55,436 bases of DNA from DASRCB01 sp035653295 (GTDB lineage Bacteria > Acidobacteriota > Terriglobia > Bryobacterales > Bryobacteraceae): the NCBI GenBank assembly GCA_035653295.1, contig DASRCB010000285.1, positions 1 through 55,436 of the forward strand, in the 5' to 3' direction. This document shows, one piece after another, positions 7,855 through 17,763 of the stretch. How positions within the stretch are numbered: position 1 is the first letter of the stretch; each line of letters starts with the position of its first letter. The position numbers and the translations under genes were made by a program. The notes below the pieces were generated by a model. It searched no databases and was not told the DNA's origin. It worked only from the letters and a program-made list of their open reading frames with translations.

Positions 7855-9302
7855 GGCATTTCCGGTACAAGTCTCTCGCGGAACTGGAGCAGAGCGCGCG
7901 TGACCTTGGCGCCGCCGCGGTGCGCTTCGAGCACGATCCCGAACGGGTGAAGGCGATTCTTGGGCGCAGAGTCGCGGTTGGCGATTTCGCGGTGGGGAAT
8001 TCGATGGCCATCCATCCGATGGAGGGCTGCGACGGCACGGCCGACGGCCGGCCTGGTGAGCTGACGTGGCGCCGCTATGAGCGCTTCGCCCGAGGGGGCG
8101 CCAAGCTGGTGTGGTTCGAGGCCACGGCGGTGCGCGAGGACGGGCGCGCGAATCCGCGGCAGCTGTGGCTGAGCGAGGCGACGGTGGGCGACTTCGCGCG
8201 TCTGCTGGAGCATGTGCGGCGCACGCATGCCGCCGAGTTCGGAAGCGCGGACGATCTGCTGGTTCCGGTGCAGCTCACGCATTCGGGACGCTACAGCTAT
8301 GCGCGGCGAATGATCGCGTATCACAACCCGCTCATTGACGCGAAGACGAACACGGCGGCCGACTATCCGATCGTTTCCGACGATGAACTGGAGCGGCTGG
8401 AAGACGATTACGTGGCCGCGGGGCGGCTGGCAGTCCGGGCAGGGTTTCAGGCCTTCGAGCTGAAGGTGGTGCACGGGTATCTGCTGAGCGAACTGATGGG
8501 CGCGAAAACGCGCGAAGGGCGATACGGCGGAGCGCTGGAGAATCGAACGCGGTTCATCCGGAATGTTCTGGCGAAGTTTCACGGCGAGTTCGGGTCCCGG
8601 CTGATGCCGTGCATGCGACTGAACGCTTTCGATGGCGTGCCATACATGAAAGCGGGTCCGAGCGGGGAAGGGAAGCCGCTGGATTATCCCGTGCCCTATC
8701 CGTGGGGCTGGGGCGTGGACGCCAGGAATCCGCTCGGTGACGACCTTACGGAAGTGAAGCAGGTGATCGGCTGGTTAAAGGAGTGGGGCATCCGGCTGCT
8801 GAACGTGTCGCTGGGGTCTCCTTACTACAATCCGCACATTGGCCGGCCGTTCGAGAGCCCCGATGAAGGCAACTACGAGCAGCCGGAGCATCCCCTGCTC
8901 GGCGTGAACCGGCATTTCCGCATCGCCGGGGAGCTGCAGCGCTCGTTTCCCGATCTGCCGATGGTCGGCACGGGATACAGCTGGCTGCAGAAGTACGCGG
9001 TGAACGCTGGCGCGGCGAACCTCGGCAGCGGCGCTATTACTTTCATGGGCATTGGCCGCGGCGCGCTGGCCCATCCATCCTTCGCCCGTGAAGTACTGGA
9101 AACCGGAACGCTCGATGAACGGCGCGTGTGCAAGACGCTGACCTACTGCACGTATCTGATGCGGCAGAAGAATCATCCGCTGGGGCAGGCGCCCACGGGT
9201 TGCCCGCCCTTCGACAAAGATCCGTACGGGCAGATCATCAAGGAAATCCGCGCCGCGAAGCGAGCGCCGCTGGAGAAATCGCAGGTTTCCGCCGATAAGT
9301 GA
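7851..9302 (+). CDS. NADH:flavin oxidoreductase, old yellow enzyme family
   Basis: This is an FMN-dependent TIM-barrel reductase, typically acting on activated C=C bonds. Visible family features are the N-terminal NSMAIHPMEG, HSGR at about residue 144 in VQLTHSGRYS, the barrel motif VVHGYLLSELMGAKTREGRY followed by GGALENRTRF, and the phosphate-binding GTGYSW... GSGAITFMGIGRGALAHP near the C terminus. At 483 aa it is longer than the simple about 360-aa enzymes but lacks the Fe-S and second flavin domains of dienoyl-CoA reductase. The ATG at 7851 overlaps the transporter stop by four bases. The reading frame is open far upstream, but that stretch is only a shadow of the transporter. Confidence 0.87.
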   Translation: MRHFRYKSLAELEQSARDLGAAAVRFEHDPERVKAILGRRVAVGDFAVGNSMAIHPMEGCDGTADGRPGELTWRRYERFARGGAKLVWFEATAVREDGRANPRQLWLSEATVGDFARLLEHVRRTHAAEFGSADDLLVPVQLTHSGRYSYARRMIAYHNPLIDAKTNTAADYPIVSDDELERLEDDYVAAGRLAVRAGFQAFELKVVHGYLLSELMGAKTREGRYGGALENRTRFIRNVLAKFHGEFGSRLMPCMRLNAFDGVPYMKAGPSGEGKPLDYPVPYPWGWGVDARNPLGDDLTEVKQVIGWLKEWGIRLLNVSLGSPYYNPHIGRPFESPDEGNYEQPEHPLLGVNRHFRIAGELQRSFPDLPMVGTGYSWLQKYAVNAGAANLGSGAITFMGIGRGALAHPSFAREVLETGTLDERRVCKTLTYCTYLMRQKNHPLGQAPTGCPPFDKDPYGQIIKEIRAAKRAPLEKSQVSADK

Positions 9303-9335
9303 ATCTTGCGCCCTCTCGGGCGCCGAAGGTTCACC

Positions 9336-12300
9336 TTGACACCCAAAACAACATTCCTACGTTTACTTCAGGCGCTCTGCCTGGCGATTGCGATTTGCGG
9401 CAGCCTGCCTGTGTTCGCGCAGGTCACGAGCGGCAATGTGACCGGAACCGTTTACGATCCGAGTGGAGCGGTGGCGCCGAACGCCGCTGTCGCGGTGCGG
9501 AACAATGATACCGGTGTTGTAACATCGACGGTTTCGAACGCGAGCGGCGATTACCGTATTCCCGACCTCCTCGTCGGCACTTACACTTTGTCCGTTACGG
9601 CGACAGGGTTTCAGCCGGCCGAGCTGACTGAAGTAGTAGTGTCGCTGAATCAGACTGTCACGGCGAATGTGACGCTGAAGGTGGGAGATGCGGCGGCCAG
9701 CGTGGATGTGACCGCGGCGCCGGCAGTGATCGACACCAGCACGGCACAACTGCAGAGCACTTTCGAACCGCGAGAGCTGACAGGGCTTCCCACGGCCAGC
9801 AACGGAGCGGGCGTAATCAATTTGTCGCTGCTGAGTTCCGGCGTGACGACCAGCGGCGGCGTGGGCCAGGGCATCGGGCCGTCGGTGGGCGGGCAGCGGC
9901 CGACCAATAACAACTACACCATTGAAGGCGTGGATATCAATAACCGGACCACCACCGGGCCGGTTGTTTCCATCCCGCTCGAGGCCGTCGCGGAATTTTC
10001 CGTGCTGCAAAACCAGTTCTCGCCCGAGTTCGGTCATTCCTCGGGAGGACAGTTCAACCAGGTGGTCAGGAGCGGCAGCAACGATTTTCACGGCTCGCTC
10101 TACGAATACTTCGAGAACCGGAATCTGCTGGCGGCTGACAATCTAAACGCGGTGCAGGGCAATGCGCTGCACCCTCGCTATGACAACAACCGCTTCGGCG
10201 GGACCTTCGGCGGGCCTCTGCGGCGGAACAAGCTGTTCTTCTTCGTAAACTACGAACGCAATCCCATTGGAGGGACGAACGGGACGTACTACGAAGCGCC
10301 GACCGAAGCCGGCTACACGGCTCTGTCCCGGCTTCCCGGCGTGAACCAGACGAACGTTGCGGAATTTCGCAAGTATCTGGGTGCGGCGCCCACTGCGTCC
10401 GGGAGCGTTCCGGTGGGGCCGGGAAACGAGTCCCTGGTCACGGGCGCGTGGCTGAGCGGAAAGGGTCTGACGGATATCCCAGTGGGCACGATCTCGACCT
10501 CGCTGCCGAGCTACACCAATGTCGAGAATGCCGTGGCATCGGTGGACTATAACCTTTCGGAGAAGGATTCCGTGCGCGGCCGGCTGGTTATCAACCGAGC
10601 CGGAATCGTGGATGCGAGTGGGTATCCGGCGGCGTTCTTCACCACTCTGCCCCTGCACAGTTATGTCGTTACGGCATCCGAGTATCACACCTTCACGCCG
10701 TCGGTGGTAAACGAGTTTCGCGCCGGATACAACCGGACTTTTCAGGACTACCCGGTGACGAATCAGCAGTTCCCGGGGCTGGACGCGTTTCCGAACATCG
10801 TGGTGTACGAACTGGCTGCCGGCTTTGGGCCGGACCCGTACGCCCCTCAGTATGGTGTGCAGAACACGTGGGCGCTGGCGGATAACGTGAGCTGGATGCG
10901 CGGCGCGCACAGCTTCAAATTCGGATTCGATGGCTGGAAGTCGATCTCGCCCCAGGTGTTTTTGCAGCGCTCGCGCGGCGATTACGAGTGGAGCTATCTT
11001 TCCGATTACGTTTACGACAACTATCCCGACGCATTCGCGCAGCGCTCGCTGGGGAGCGGCGCATTTTCCGGCGATCAGTTGCTGACCGGCTTATTTGCCA
11101 ATGACAGCTGGAAGCTGCGGCCGAACCTGACGGTCAACCTGGGACTGCGGTACGAATATCAGACGGTGCCTTACACGGACCGCCTGCAGAGCATTAACGC
11201 CATCGCCAGCATACCCGGCCTGATGACGTTCGGAGAGCCGAAGCCACAGAAGGCGAACTTCATGCCTCGGGTCGGTTTCGCATACTCACCGGGGAAGAGC
11301 GGGGCGACATCGATTCGCGGCGGGTTCGGGATCAACTACGACGTGCTCTACGACGATCTGGGGATACTCAGCAAGGCGCCCGAGTTCGAGACGACGGTGG
11401 ATGTGACGGGGCTGAACCAGTCCGGGTTTTTGGCGGGCGGCGGCATACTGCCCAGAATTCCTACAGGCGTGCTCAGCGCTGCTGACGCTCGCGGAGAGAC
11501 GGCGGGCTTTATTCCCGATCAGAAGCGGCCGGAGTCGATTCAATGGAACCTCGGCGTGCAGCGTGTTTTTGCGAAGGACTACACCCTCGAGAGCCGCTAC
11601 CTCGGGACCCGCGGTGTGTTCCTCCCGGTTCAGGTCCAGCCTAACCGGCAGCCGACGGTGACGGCGGCGAACGCTTTGCCGGTGTACCTGAAGGCGCCCA
11701 GTCAAGCGACACTGGACTCGCTGCCCAATACGCTGAGCGCACTCGACAGCGCATACGGGAACGGCGGGTTCATCCCCCAGGCATTTCTCGATTACGGCTT
11801 CTATGCCCCGATCACTGCGTTCATGCCCGTCGGCTCCTCCACCTACAACGGCTGGGCAAATCAGCTGACGCGGCGTTTTTCCAATGGCCTGAGCTTCGCC
11901 GGCGCATGGACGTGGAGCCATAACATCGATAATTCGACCTCGACGGCCGGCACCACAGTCCTGACGCCGCGCCGTCCGGAGGACTCGCAGAACATGTCGC
12001 TCGAGCGGGCGGATTCGGCCCTCGACCATCGGCAGCGGCTCACGTTCGCGGTGGTGTACGACCTGCCGTCATTCCGGGAGTCGAACTGGCTCATGCGGAA
12101 TGTCGTGGGGGACTGGACGGTGGCGCCGGTGTATACGTATCAGACCGGGACGCTGGTCACGACGCAGAGCGGCGTCGATTCCAACCTGAACGGCGATTCC
12201 TGGTCCGATCGCGTCTTCGTGAATCCGGAGGGCGTTAGTGGGATCGGCTCGGGGGCAAGCGCGCTTAAGAACAGCAGTGGGGACATCGTGGCGTACCTGG

Positions 12301-12659
12301 CCAACAATCCCAACGCTCGTTACATACAGGCGCCGAAGGGCACATTGCCGAATGCCGGCCGCAATCTTCTGCAGATGGATCCCATCGACGATGTCGATTT
12401 AACGCTGGCTCGGAAGGTGAATGTGGGCGAGCGGGTCAGAGTGGAGTTTGCGGCGCGGGCGTTCAACGTTTTCAATCATCCCCAGTACACAGGGGGATAC
12501 CTCTCCGACGTATCTCCGTTCTCGTACATCCCCGGCACGCTGTCGGCGGCGATCGCGCGCGCGACACTGATTCCGTCGGATCCGAGCTTTGGAGACTGGA
12601 GAGAGGCGTTCTCCAGTAATCCCCGGACGATGCTGTTGAGCCTGAAGCTGACGTTTTGA
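9336..12659 (+). CDS. TonB-dependent receptor-like outer membrane protein (Oar/CarboxypepD_reg type), copy 1
   Basis: This is a large outer-membrane beta-barrel thought to take up glycans or peptides. The TTG at 9336 is preferred: GAAGG lies six bases upstream and the product then starts with a normal signal peptide (FLRLLQALCLAIAICGSLPVFA). The frame is open to a TTG at 9306. Residues about 29-115 form the carboxypeptidase-regulatory-like domain (VTSGNVTGTVYDPSGAVAPN). A plug-like region follows (GGQRPTNNNYTIEGVDINNR; QNQFSPEFGHSSGGQFNQVV), then the barrel, ending in SLKLTF with the terminal aromatic residue of outer-membrane proteins. It is paralogous to the next gene over its whole length (1107 versus 1103 aa). 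Confidence 0.88.
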   Translation: MTPKTTFLRLLQALCLAIAICGSLPVFAQVTSGNVTGTVYDPSGAVAPNAAVAVRNNDTGVVTSTVSNASGDYRIPDLLVGTYTLSVTATGFQPAELTEVVVSLNQTVTANVTLKVGDAAASVDVTAAPAVIDTSTAQLQSTFEPRELTGLPTASNGAGVINLSLLSSGVTTSGGVGQGIGPSVGGQRPTNNNYTIEGVDINNRTTTGPVVSIPLEAVAEFSVLQNQFSPEFGHSSGGQFNQVVRSGSNDFHGSLYEYFENRNLLAADNLNAVQGNALHPRYDNNRFGGTFGGPLRRNKLFFFVNYERNPIGGTNGTYYEAPTEAGYTALSRLPGVNQTNVAEFRKYLGAAPTASGSVPVGPGNESLVTGAWLSGKGLTDIPVGTISTSLPSYTNVENAVASVDYNLSEKDSVRGRLVINRAGIVDASGYPAAFFTTLPLHSYVVTASEYHTFTPSVVNEFRAGYNRTFQDYPVTNQQFPGLDAFPNIVVYELAAGFGPDPYAPQYGVQNTWALADNVSWMRGAHSFKFGFDGWKSISPQVFLQRSRGDYEWSYLSDYVYDNYPDAFAQRSLGSGAFSGDQLLTGLFANDSWKLRPNLTVNLGLRYEYQTVPYTDRLQSINAIASIPGLMTFGEPKPQKANFMPRVGFAYSPGKSGATSIRGGFGINYDVLYDDLGILSKAPEFETTVDVTGLNQSGFLAGGGILPRIPTGVLSAADARGETAGFIPDQKRPESIQWNLGVQRVFAKDYTLESRYLGTRGVFLPVQVQPNRQPTVTAANALPVYLKAPSQATLDSLPNTLSALDSAYGNGGFIPQAFLDYGFYAPITAFMPVGSSTYNGWANQLTRRFSNGLSFAGAWTWSHNIDNSTSTAGTTVLTPRRPEDSQNMSLERADSALDHRQRLTFAVVYDLPSFRESNWLMRNVVGDWTVAPVYTYQTGTLVTTQSGVDSNLNGDSWSDRVFVNPEGVSGIGSGASALKNSSGDIVAYLANNPNARYIQAPKGTLPNAGRNLLQMDPIDDVDLTLARKVNVGERVRVEFAARAFNVFNHPQYTGGYLSDVSPFSYIPGTLSAAIARATLIPSDPSFGDWREAFSSNPRTMLLSLKLTF

Positions 12660-12675
12660 GACTTGCATCGCTGCT

Positions 12676-12709
12676 GGCCCATGCGGCATAACACCCAACC
12701 GCATGGGTC
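12676..12709 (+). terminator. Stem-loop after the first receptor gene
   Basis: An 11-bp stem with one G-U pair (core CCCATGCGG/CCGCATGGG) encloses a 12-base loop, starting 17 bases after the stop codon. There is no T-tract. Confidence 0.5.
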
Positions 12710-12849
12710 AGGAGCCCAGTAAGGCAGTGTTTCGCCGGCAGAAGTCCCACTGCTGCGCACAGAGCCCCACTTCTTTGTGGATCTCGAATTATCCGGCGAA
12801 AATTCCAATTTTAAGAGCATAAGCCGTCACATATCCCGGCTGATGGATT

Positions 12850-12876
12850 TCGGCGCCATTCATGTCATGGCGCCGA
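12850..12876 (+). promoter_or_regulatory. Perfect 10-bp inverted repeat upstream of the second receptor gene
   Basis: TCGGCGCCAT pairs with ATGGCGCCGA around a 7-base loop. It lies 101 bases before the start codon of the second receptor. It could be an operator dyad or an RNA stem-loop; the sequence alone does not decide. Confidence 0.45.
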
Positions 12877-12976
12877 GAATGCATTCCTCGCCATAAACAG
12901 TTGCTTCAGGAGTTTGCTCAGGCTACCCACCCGTGTCTGAGGCAAATCACCGACTGATGCTGTACGCCGAGGAAAA

Positions 12977-15900
12977 ATGCGCCTTCAAAAACTCACTACT
13001 CTATTCCTGATCGGTCTCATAATCCTTGCGGGCGGGCATGCGCTCTCCCAGGTTACCAGCGGTAATATCACCGGGACTATATACGACGCGACGGGAGCCA
13101 CGGTCCCGAACGCGACGGTCACGGTCCGGAACGTAAATACGAACGTAGAGACCTCGACCGTGTCCACCTCTACCGGGGAATACCACATTCCGAACCTTCT
13201 GGTTGGGACGTATTCCGTTGCGGTGACGTCCCCGGGCTTCACGCGGGCGGAGCTGACCAACGTCAGCGTTCCGCTGAACCAGACGGTGACAGCCAACGTC
13301 ACGCTGCAGGTCGGGGCCACCAGCACCAGCGTCGAGGTGACTACGGCGGCGGTGGTCATCGATACCAGCACGGCGCAGGTGCAGAGCAGCTTCCAGACGA
13401 AGGAGATGATGGACCTGCCGACCGCGAGTTCCGGGTCGGGCGTGATTAACCTGTCGCTGCTGAACGCCGGCGTTGCCAGCAGCGGCGGTGTGGGTCAGGG
13501 GACCGGGCCATCGATCGGCGGGCAACGTCCGACGAACAATAACTTCACCATCGAAGGGGTGGACATCAATAACCGCAGCGTGACCGGGCCCGTGGTGGTG
13601 GTGCCCAACGATGCGGTGGCGGAGCTGTCGGTCTTACAGAACCAGTTCTCGCCCGAGTTCGGGCACTCCTCGGGGGGACAGTTCAATCAGGTGGTCAAGA
13701 GCGGGACGAACGAGTTTCACGGAGCGCTCTACGAATACTTCGAGAACCGCAACCTGTTCGCGGCCGACAATCTGAACGCCGTGGAGGGCAATCCGCTGCA
13801 TCCGCGCTATGACAACAACCGCTTTGGAGGGACGTTCGGCGGACCGATTCAACGGAACAAGCTGTTCTTCTTCGTGAACTACGAGTTCAATCCCATTGGC
13901 CAGAGCAACTCGACCTACTATTACGCGCCGACCGAAGCCGGATACAATTTGCTGACCGCGCTGCCGGGTGTGAATCAAACGAATATCGCGCAGCTCAAGC
14001 AGTACATGGGAACCGGACCGAGCGCCGTGTCAAGCGTTCAGGTCGGCCCGGGGAACGAGTCGCTGGTTACGGGCTCGTGGCTGACAGGCAAGGGCCTGAC
14101 CACCATTCCTCTGGGGGAGATCTCCACGTCGCTGCCGAGCTTCGCGAATTATGAGAACGCCGTCGCGTCCGTGGATTACAACATCTCCGACAAGGATTCG
14201 GTGCGCGGCCGGTTCGTCCTGAATCGGGACGGGTTCATGGACACGGCGGGGTACCCGGCGGCGTTCTTTACTACGCTGCCCACCAACAGCTACGTGGTGA
14301 CCGCTTCCGAGTATCACATCTTTACTCCGGCCATCACGAACGAGCTTCGCCTGGGCTACAACAGAACCTTTAACAACTATCCAGTTACAGGGCAGAAATT
14401 CCCCGGTCTCGATCAATTCCCGAACATCGCGCTGTACGAGTTGAACGCCTCGTTCGGTCCTGATCCGAACGCGCCTCAGTACGGCATTCAGAACACGTAC
14501 GCCCTGGCGGACAACGTGAGCTGGACGCGCGGCGCGCACAGCTTCAAGTTCGGCTTTGACGGATGGAAGTCGATTTCCCCGCAGGTGTTCCTGCAGCGCT
14601 CTCGTGGCGACTACGAGTGGAGCTACCTGTCGGATTACGTATACGACAACTATCCCGACGGCATCGCGCAACGGTCGCTGGGCAGCGGCGCTTATTCGGG
14701 CGATCAGTTCCTGTTCGGATTCTTCGCCAACGACAGCTGGAAGGTTCGTCCCAACTTCACCGTCAATCTCGGGCTGCGATACGAATATCAGACGGTTCCG
14801 TTCACGGAGCGTGACCAGGTGATCAATTCCATCGCCAGCGTGCCGGGGCTGATTACGTTCGGGGAGCCGAAGCCGCAGCGCGCGAACTTCATGCCGCGCG
14901 TGGGATTCGCCTATTCGCCGGGCATTAGCGGCCGCACCAGCATCCGCGGCGGGTTTGGCATCAACTACGACATCCTGTACGACAACCTCGGGATCCTCAG
15001 CAAGGCGCCGGAGTTCCAGACCACCGTCGATGTGACCGGCGCGGACAAGAGCGGCTTTCTGGCGGGGGGCGGCATCCCTCCGAACGTGCAACTGGGGACG
15101 CTGTCGGTCGCGGACGCCCGCGCGGGCACCGCGGGCTTCATCCCCAACCAGAAGCGGCCGGAAGCGATCCAGTGGAACATCGGCGTCCAGCATGTTTTCG
15201 CGGAGAACTACACGATCGAGAGCCGTTATCTGGGCACTCGTGGTCTGTTCCTCCCCGTGCAGGTGCAGCTGAACAGGCAGGCGACGGTGACGCCGTCCAA
15301 TGCGCTTCCGGTCTATCTGAGCGCGCCCAGCCAGGCGACGCTCGACGCACTGCCCAACACGCTGCCCGGGCTGAGTGCGGCTTTTGATAACGGCGCATTC
15401 ATACCGCAGGCCTTCCTGGATTACGGCTTCTACAGCCCCATCACCTCATTCATGCCGGTGGGCATGTCTACGTATCACGGCTGGGCGAACCAGCTGACGC
15501 GGCGGTTCGCAAAAGGGCTGAGCCTGGTGGGCGCCTATACGTGGAGCCACAACATCGATAACTCCACCTCCACGGTAGGCACGACGATCCTGACGCCGCG
15601 CCGGCCGGAGGATTCTCAGAACCTGAAACTGGATCGTTCCGATTCGGCTCTCGACCATCGGCAACGGTTCACGTTCGAGGTGCTGTACGATGTTCCGTTC
15701 TTCCAGCACTCGGGCTGGTTCATGAAGAACATTGTCGGGAACTGGGAGATCGCCCCGGTGTACACCTACCAAACGGGAGTGCTCGTCACGACCCAGAGCG
15801 CGACCGACTCCAACCTGAATGGCGACACCTGGGACGACCGAGTGATTATCAATCCCAAAGGGAACAGCAGCCAGGGCTCGAACGTGACCGCACTCAAGAA

Positions 15901-16288
15901 CAGCAACGGGGACGTTGTGGCGTACCTGGCGACGAACCCCGGGGCCCGATACATTCAGGCGGCAAAAGGAACGTTCCCCAACGGCGGCCGCAATCTGCTG
16001 CACATGAATCCCATCGATGACATCGACCTCACTGCCGCAAAGAAGATCGACATCAGCGAACGGTTCAAGCTGGAGTTCGCGGCGCGAGCCTTCAACGTCC
16101 TGAATCATCCGCAGTATGCCGCCGGCCTGCTGTCCGATGTCCAGCTGGTGCAATATCAGCCTGGCACGGGACCTGGCACCATCGCTCGCAACACGCTGAT
16201 TCCTTCGAATCCGAATTTTGAGCTGTGGGACCAGGGTTTCTCCAGCAACCCACGGACGATGATGCTGAGCCTGAAGCTCATCTTCTGA
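12977..16288 (+). CDS. TonB-dependent receptor-like outer membrane protein (Oar/CarboxypepD_reg type), copy 2
   Basis: The 1103-aa product has the same order as the gene before it: signal peptide (LTTLFLIGLIILAGGHALS), CarboxypepD_reg-like domain (VTSGNITGTIYDATGATVPN), plug region with GGQRPTNNNFTIEGVDINNR, long barrel, and C-terminal SLKLIF. Long runs are identical between copies (for example YDNNRFGGTFGGP and FKFGFDGWKSISPQVFLQ), so this is a tandem duplication that has since diverged. GAGGA stands four bases before the ATG. Transcription ends at a strong terminator just downstream. The ligand is unknown; paired copies with matched barrels suggest related but distinct substrates. Confidence 0.88.
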   Translation: MRLQKLTTLFLIGLIILAGGHALSQVTSGNITGTIYDATGATVPNATVTVRNVNTNVETSTVSTSTGEYHIPNLLVGTYSVAVTSPGFTRAELTNVSVPLNQTVTANVTLQVGATSTSVEVTTAAVVIDTSTAQVQSSFQTKEMMDLPTASSGSGVINLSLLNAGVASSGGVGQGTGPSIGGQRPTNNNFTIEGVDINNRSVTGPVVVVPNDAVAELSVLQNQFSPEFGHSSGGQFNQVVKSGTNEFHGALYEYFENRNLFAADNLNAVEGNPLHPRYDNNRFGGTFGGPIQRNKLFFFVNYEFNPIGQSNSTYYYAPTEAGYNLLTALPGVNQTNIAQLKQYMGTGPSAVSSVQVGPGNESLVTGSWLTGKGLTTIPLGEISTSLPSFANYENAVASVDYNISDKDSVRGRFVLNRDGFMDTAGYPAAFFTTLPTNSYVVTASEYHIFTPAITNELRLGYNRTFNNYPVTGQKFPGLDQFPNIALYELNASFGPDPNAPQYGIQNTYALADNVSWTRGAHSFKFGFDGWKSISPQVFLQRSRGDYEWSYLSDYVYDNYPDGIAQRSLGSGAYSGDQFLFGFFANDSWKVRPNFTVNLGLRYEYQTVPFTERDQVINSIASVPGLITFGEPKPQRANFMPRVGFAYSPGISGRTSIRGGFGINYDILYDNLGILSKAPEFQTTVDVTGADKSGFLAGGGIPPNVQLGTLSVADARAGTAGFIPNQKRPEAIQWNIGVQHVFAENYTIESRYLGTRGLFLPVQVQLNRQATVTPSNALPVYLSAPSQATLDALPNTLPGLSAAFDNGAFIPQAFLDYGFYSPITSFMPVGMSTYHGWANQLTRRFAKGLSLVGAYTWSHNIDNSTSTVGTTILTPRRPEDSQNLKLDRSDSALDHRQRFTFEVLYDVPFFQHSGWFMKNIVGNWEIAPVYTYQTGVLVTTQSATDSNLNGDTWDDRVIINPKGNSSQGSNVTALKNSNGDVVAYLATNPGARYIQAAKGTFPNGGRNLLHMNPIDDIDLTAAKKIDISERFKLEFAARAFNVLNHPQYAAGLLSDVQLVQYQPGTGPGTIARNTLIPSNPNFELWDQGFSSNPRTMMLSLKLIF

Positions 16289-16310
16289 CCCGTTCTCGGC
16301 AGCTCTCGAC

Positions 16311-16335
16311 GGGGGCCATTCCGGCCCCCTTTTTT
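16311..16335 (+). terminator. Rho-independent terminator of the receptor pair
   Basis: GGGGGCC-ATTCC-GGCCCCC is a perfect 7-bp stem followed by six T. It begins 22 bases after the receptor stop and touches the stop codon of the convergent TPR gene. Confidence 0.85.
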
Positions 16336-17539
16336 ATTCCGCCGTGCGGAAGCCAAAGATCTCGTTGGCCTGGTGCTCGAGGCGGCGCACGTCTTTTTCG
16401 CGAGCGGGCCGGGGGTCGAGCGCGGCCATCTCGCGGGGCTCGGTGATTTCCGAGGCTACGGCGGGCGGCTGGACGGCCGCCATGGCGATGGCCTCGCGGT
16501 ACAGTGAACCGGCCTCGTCCCACCGCTTTTCCATGGCGCGCAGGCGAGCCAGTTCGCGGATATAGAACGCCAGACGAATGTTCGGGCCCCCAAAGAATTT
16601 GCGTTGACGATCCACCGCGGGCGCGAGAACGGTCTCGGCCTCAGACAGCTTCTTTTCGTCCATATAGACCCGGGCCAGGCGGAAGCGGGCCCAGTCGGCA
16701 TTGGGGCCGCCCGCGCCGGATGTGCGGTCGAGAATCGCGATGGCGTGATTCATGTCCTGCTCGGCCACGCCGTATTTGTGATCGGCGGCTTCCAGAAGGC
16801 CGCGCTGCACCAGGACGGGAGCGACGCGGTTGTGGTCGGGCGAGAGCGTTTTGCCGAGCATGGCGATGGACTGGTTCAGCAGCGGCAGGGCGCGCGCGCG
16901 CTGTCCTTCCACAACGAGGGCCGAACCGAGCACGCCCAGCATGGAGGCATAGTCGGCGTTCTCCACATTCTCCGCGCGCGCGAGTGCGACGGCCTCCGAG
17001 GCGTTGTGCTCCGCCTCTTCGGCGCGGTTGAGGTTCAGCTGGAGGAGGGCCAGGGCGGTCAGCGACAGTGCGAGCTGGAAGCGGTCCTCCTTCGGCGCGT
17101 TCCGCTGCACCGCGATGGCGCTGTGCAACAGCGGCTCGGCCTCGGTGAAGTTTCCGATGACCACCAGGGCGGATGCGAGCTTCACCTGCATGCGAGCGAC
17201 GGCGGGGCTCGAGGGTCCACCGGATTTCTCTTCGGCGTCGACGGCCTGCTGAAGCAGTTGAATCGCTTCGGTCCAGTTACCGAGCTGTTCCTGCGCATCG
17301 GCCAGATTCGCCAGGACGCTGGGATAGAGACCGGGACGGACCACGGAGGGCGGGCGGCAGGACGCGCGAGCCTGCTCGAGCAGAGCAGCCGCAGCCCGAT
17401 AATCACCCTGCTTTCCCTTTTCGACAGCCTGCGCGTTCAGGTCCAGAATTCGTGTTTCCAGATCGCTGGCGGGCGGGCTCTGGACATCGGCGTTCGCGCA
17501 ACATATAAGCGCGGCGGCGAGCAAGAGTAAGCTCTTCAC
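16334..17539 (-). CDS. Exported tetratricopeptide-repeat protein
   Basis: The 401-aa protein has an N-terminal export signal (MKSLLLLAAALICCANA; the Cys pair leaves open a lipoprotein) and successive TPR units from about residue 30 to 350. Examples are GDYRAAAALLEQARASC, GNWTEAIQLLQQAVDAEE, GNFTEAEPLLHSAIAVQR, LNRAEEAEHNASEAVALARA and KLSEAETVLAPAVDRQRK. It is likely a protein-protein scaffold in the envelope. The start is a GTG at 17539 backed by AAGGAGGAG four bases upstream, one of the best ribosome sites in the window. It lies downstream of, and on the same strand as, the membrane-bound regulator, separated by about 220 bases. Confidence 0.8.
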   Translation of the reverse strand: MKSLLLLAAALICCANADVQSPPASDLETRILDLNAQAVEKGKQGDYRAAAALLEQARASCRPPSVVRPGLYPSVLANLADAQEQLGNWTEAIQLLQQAVDAEEKSGGPSSPAVARMQVKLASALVVIGNFTEAEPLLHSAIAVQRNAPKEDRFQLALSLTALALLQLNLNRAEEAEHNASEAVALARAENVENADYASMLGVLGSALVVEGQRARALPLLNQSIAMLGKTLSPDHNRVAPVLVQRGLLEAADHKYGVAEQDMNHAIAILDRTSGAGGPNADWARFRLARVYMDEKKLSEAETVLAPAVDRQRKFFGGPNIRLAFYIRELARLRAMEKRWDEAGSLYREAIAMAAVQPPAVASEITEPREMAALDPRPAREKDVRRLEHQANEIFGFRTAE

Positions 17540-17763
17540 GACTCCTCCTTAGTGAATTCTGTGTGCTCATACGCAGCTCGCCAATGGATGTCGCCTAATA
17601 CGTGCCAAACGGTTTAAGTGAATGAGGACCTGTACACTTACGCGCGGAAATGGAGTTACTTACCGGGTGCGCGGCATCCCCGGATGTAAGCAGGTCGTAA
17701 GGTTATGGCGCCCGCGGGTGGGCGTGGTTCGAAAGGGCTGTTGGATGAACGCCGAGGCCCGAA

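Larger units (their letters stand above)
12660..12976. other. 317-bp spacer between the two receptor genes
   Basis: No coding frame is convincing here. It holds two stem-loops, listed separately, at 12676-12709 and 12850-12876. A GAGGA Shine-Dalgarno at its right end serves the second receptor. The second receptor may therefore have its own transcript or be controlled by attenuation. Confidence 0.5.

Noticed and set aside
14030..15193. 387-aa minus-strand open frame inside the second receptor
   Set aside because: Antisense shadow with no motif; the receptor frame is continuous and homologous to its neighbour.
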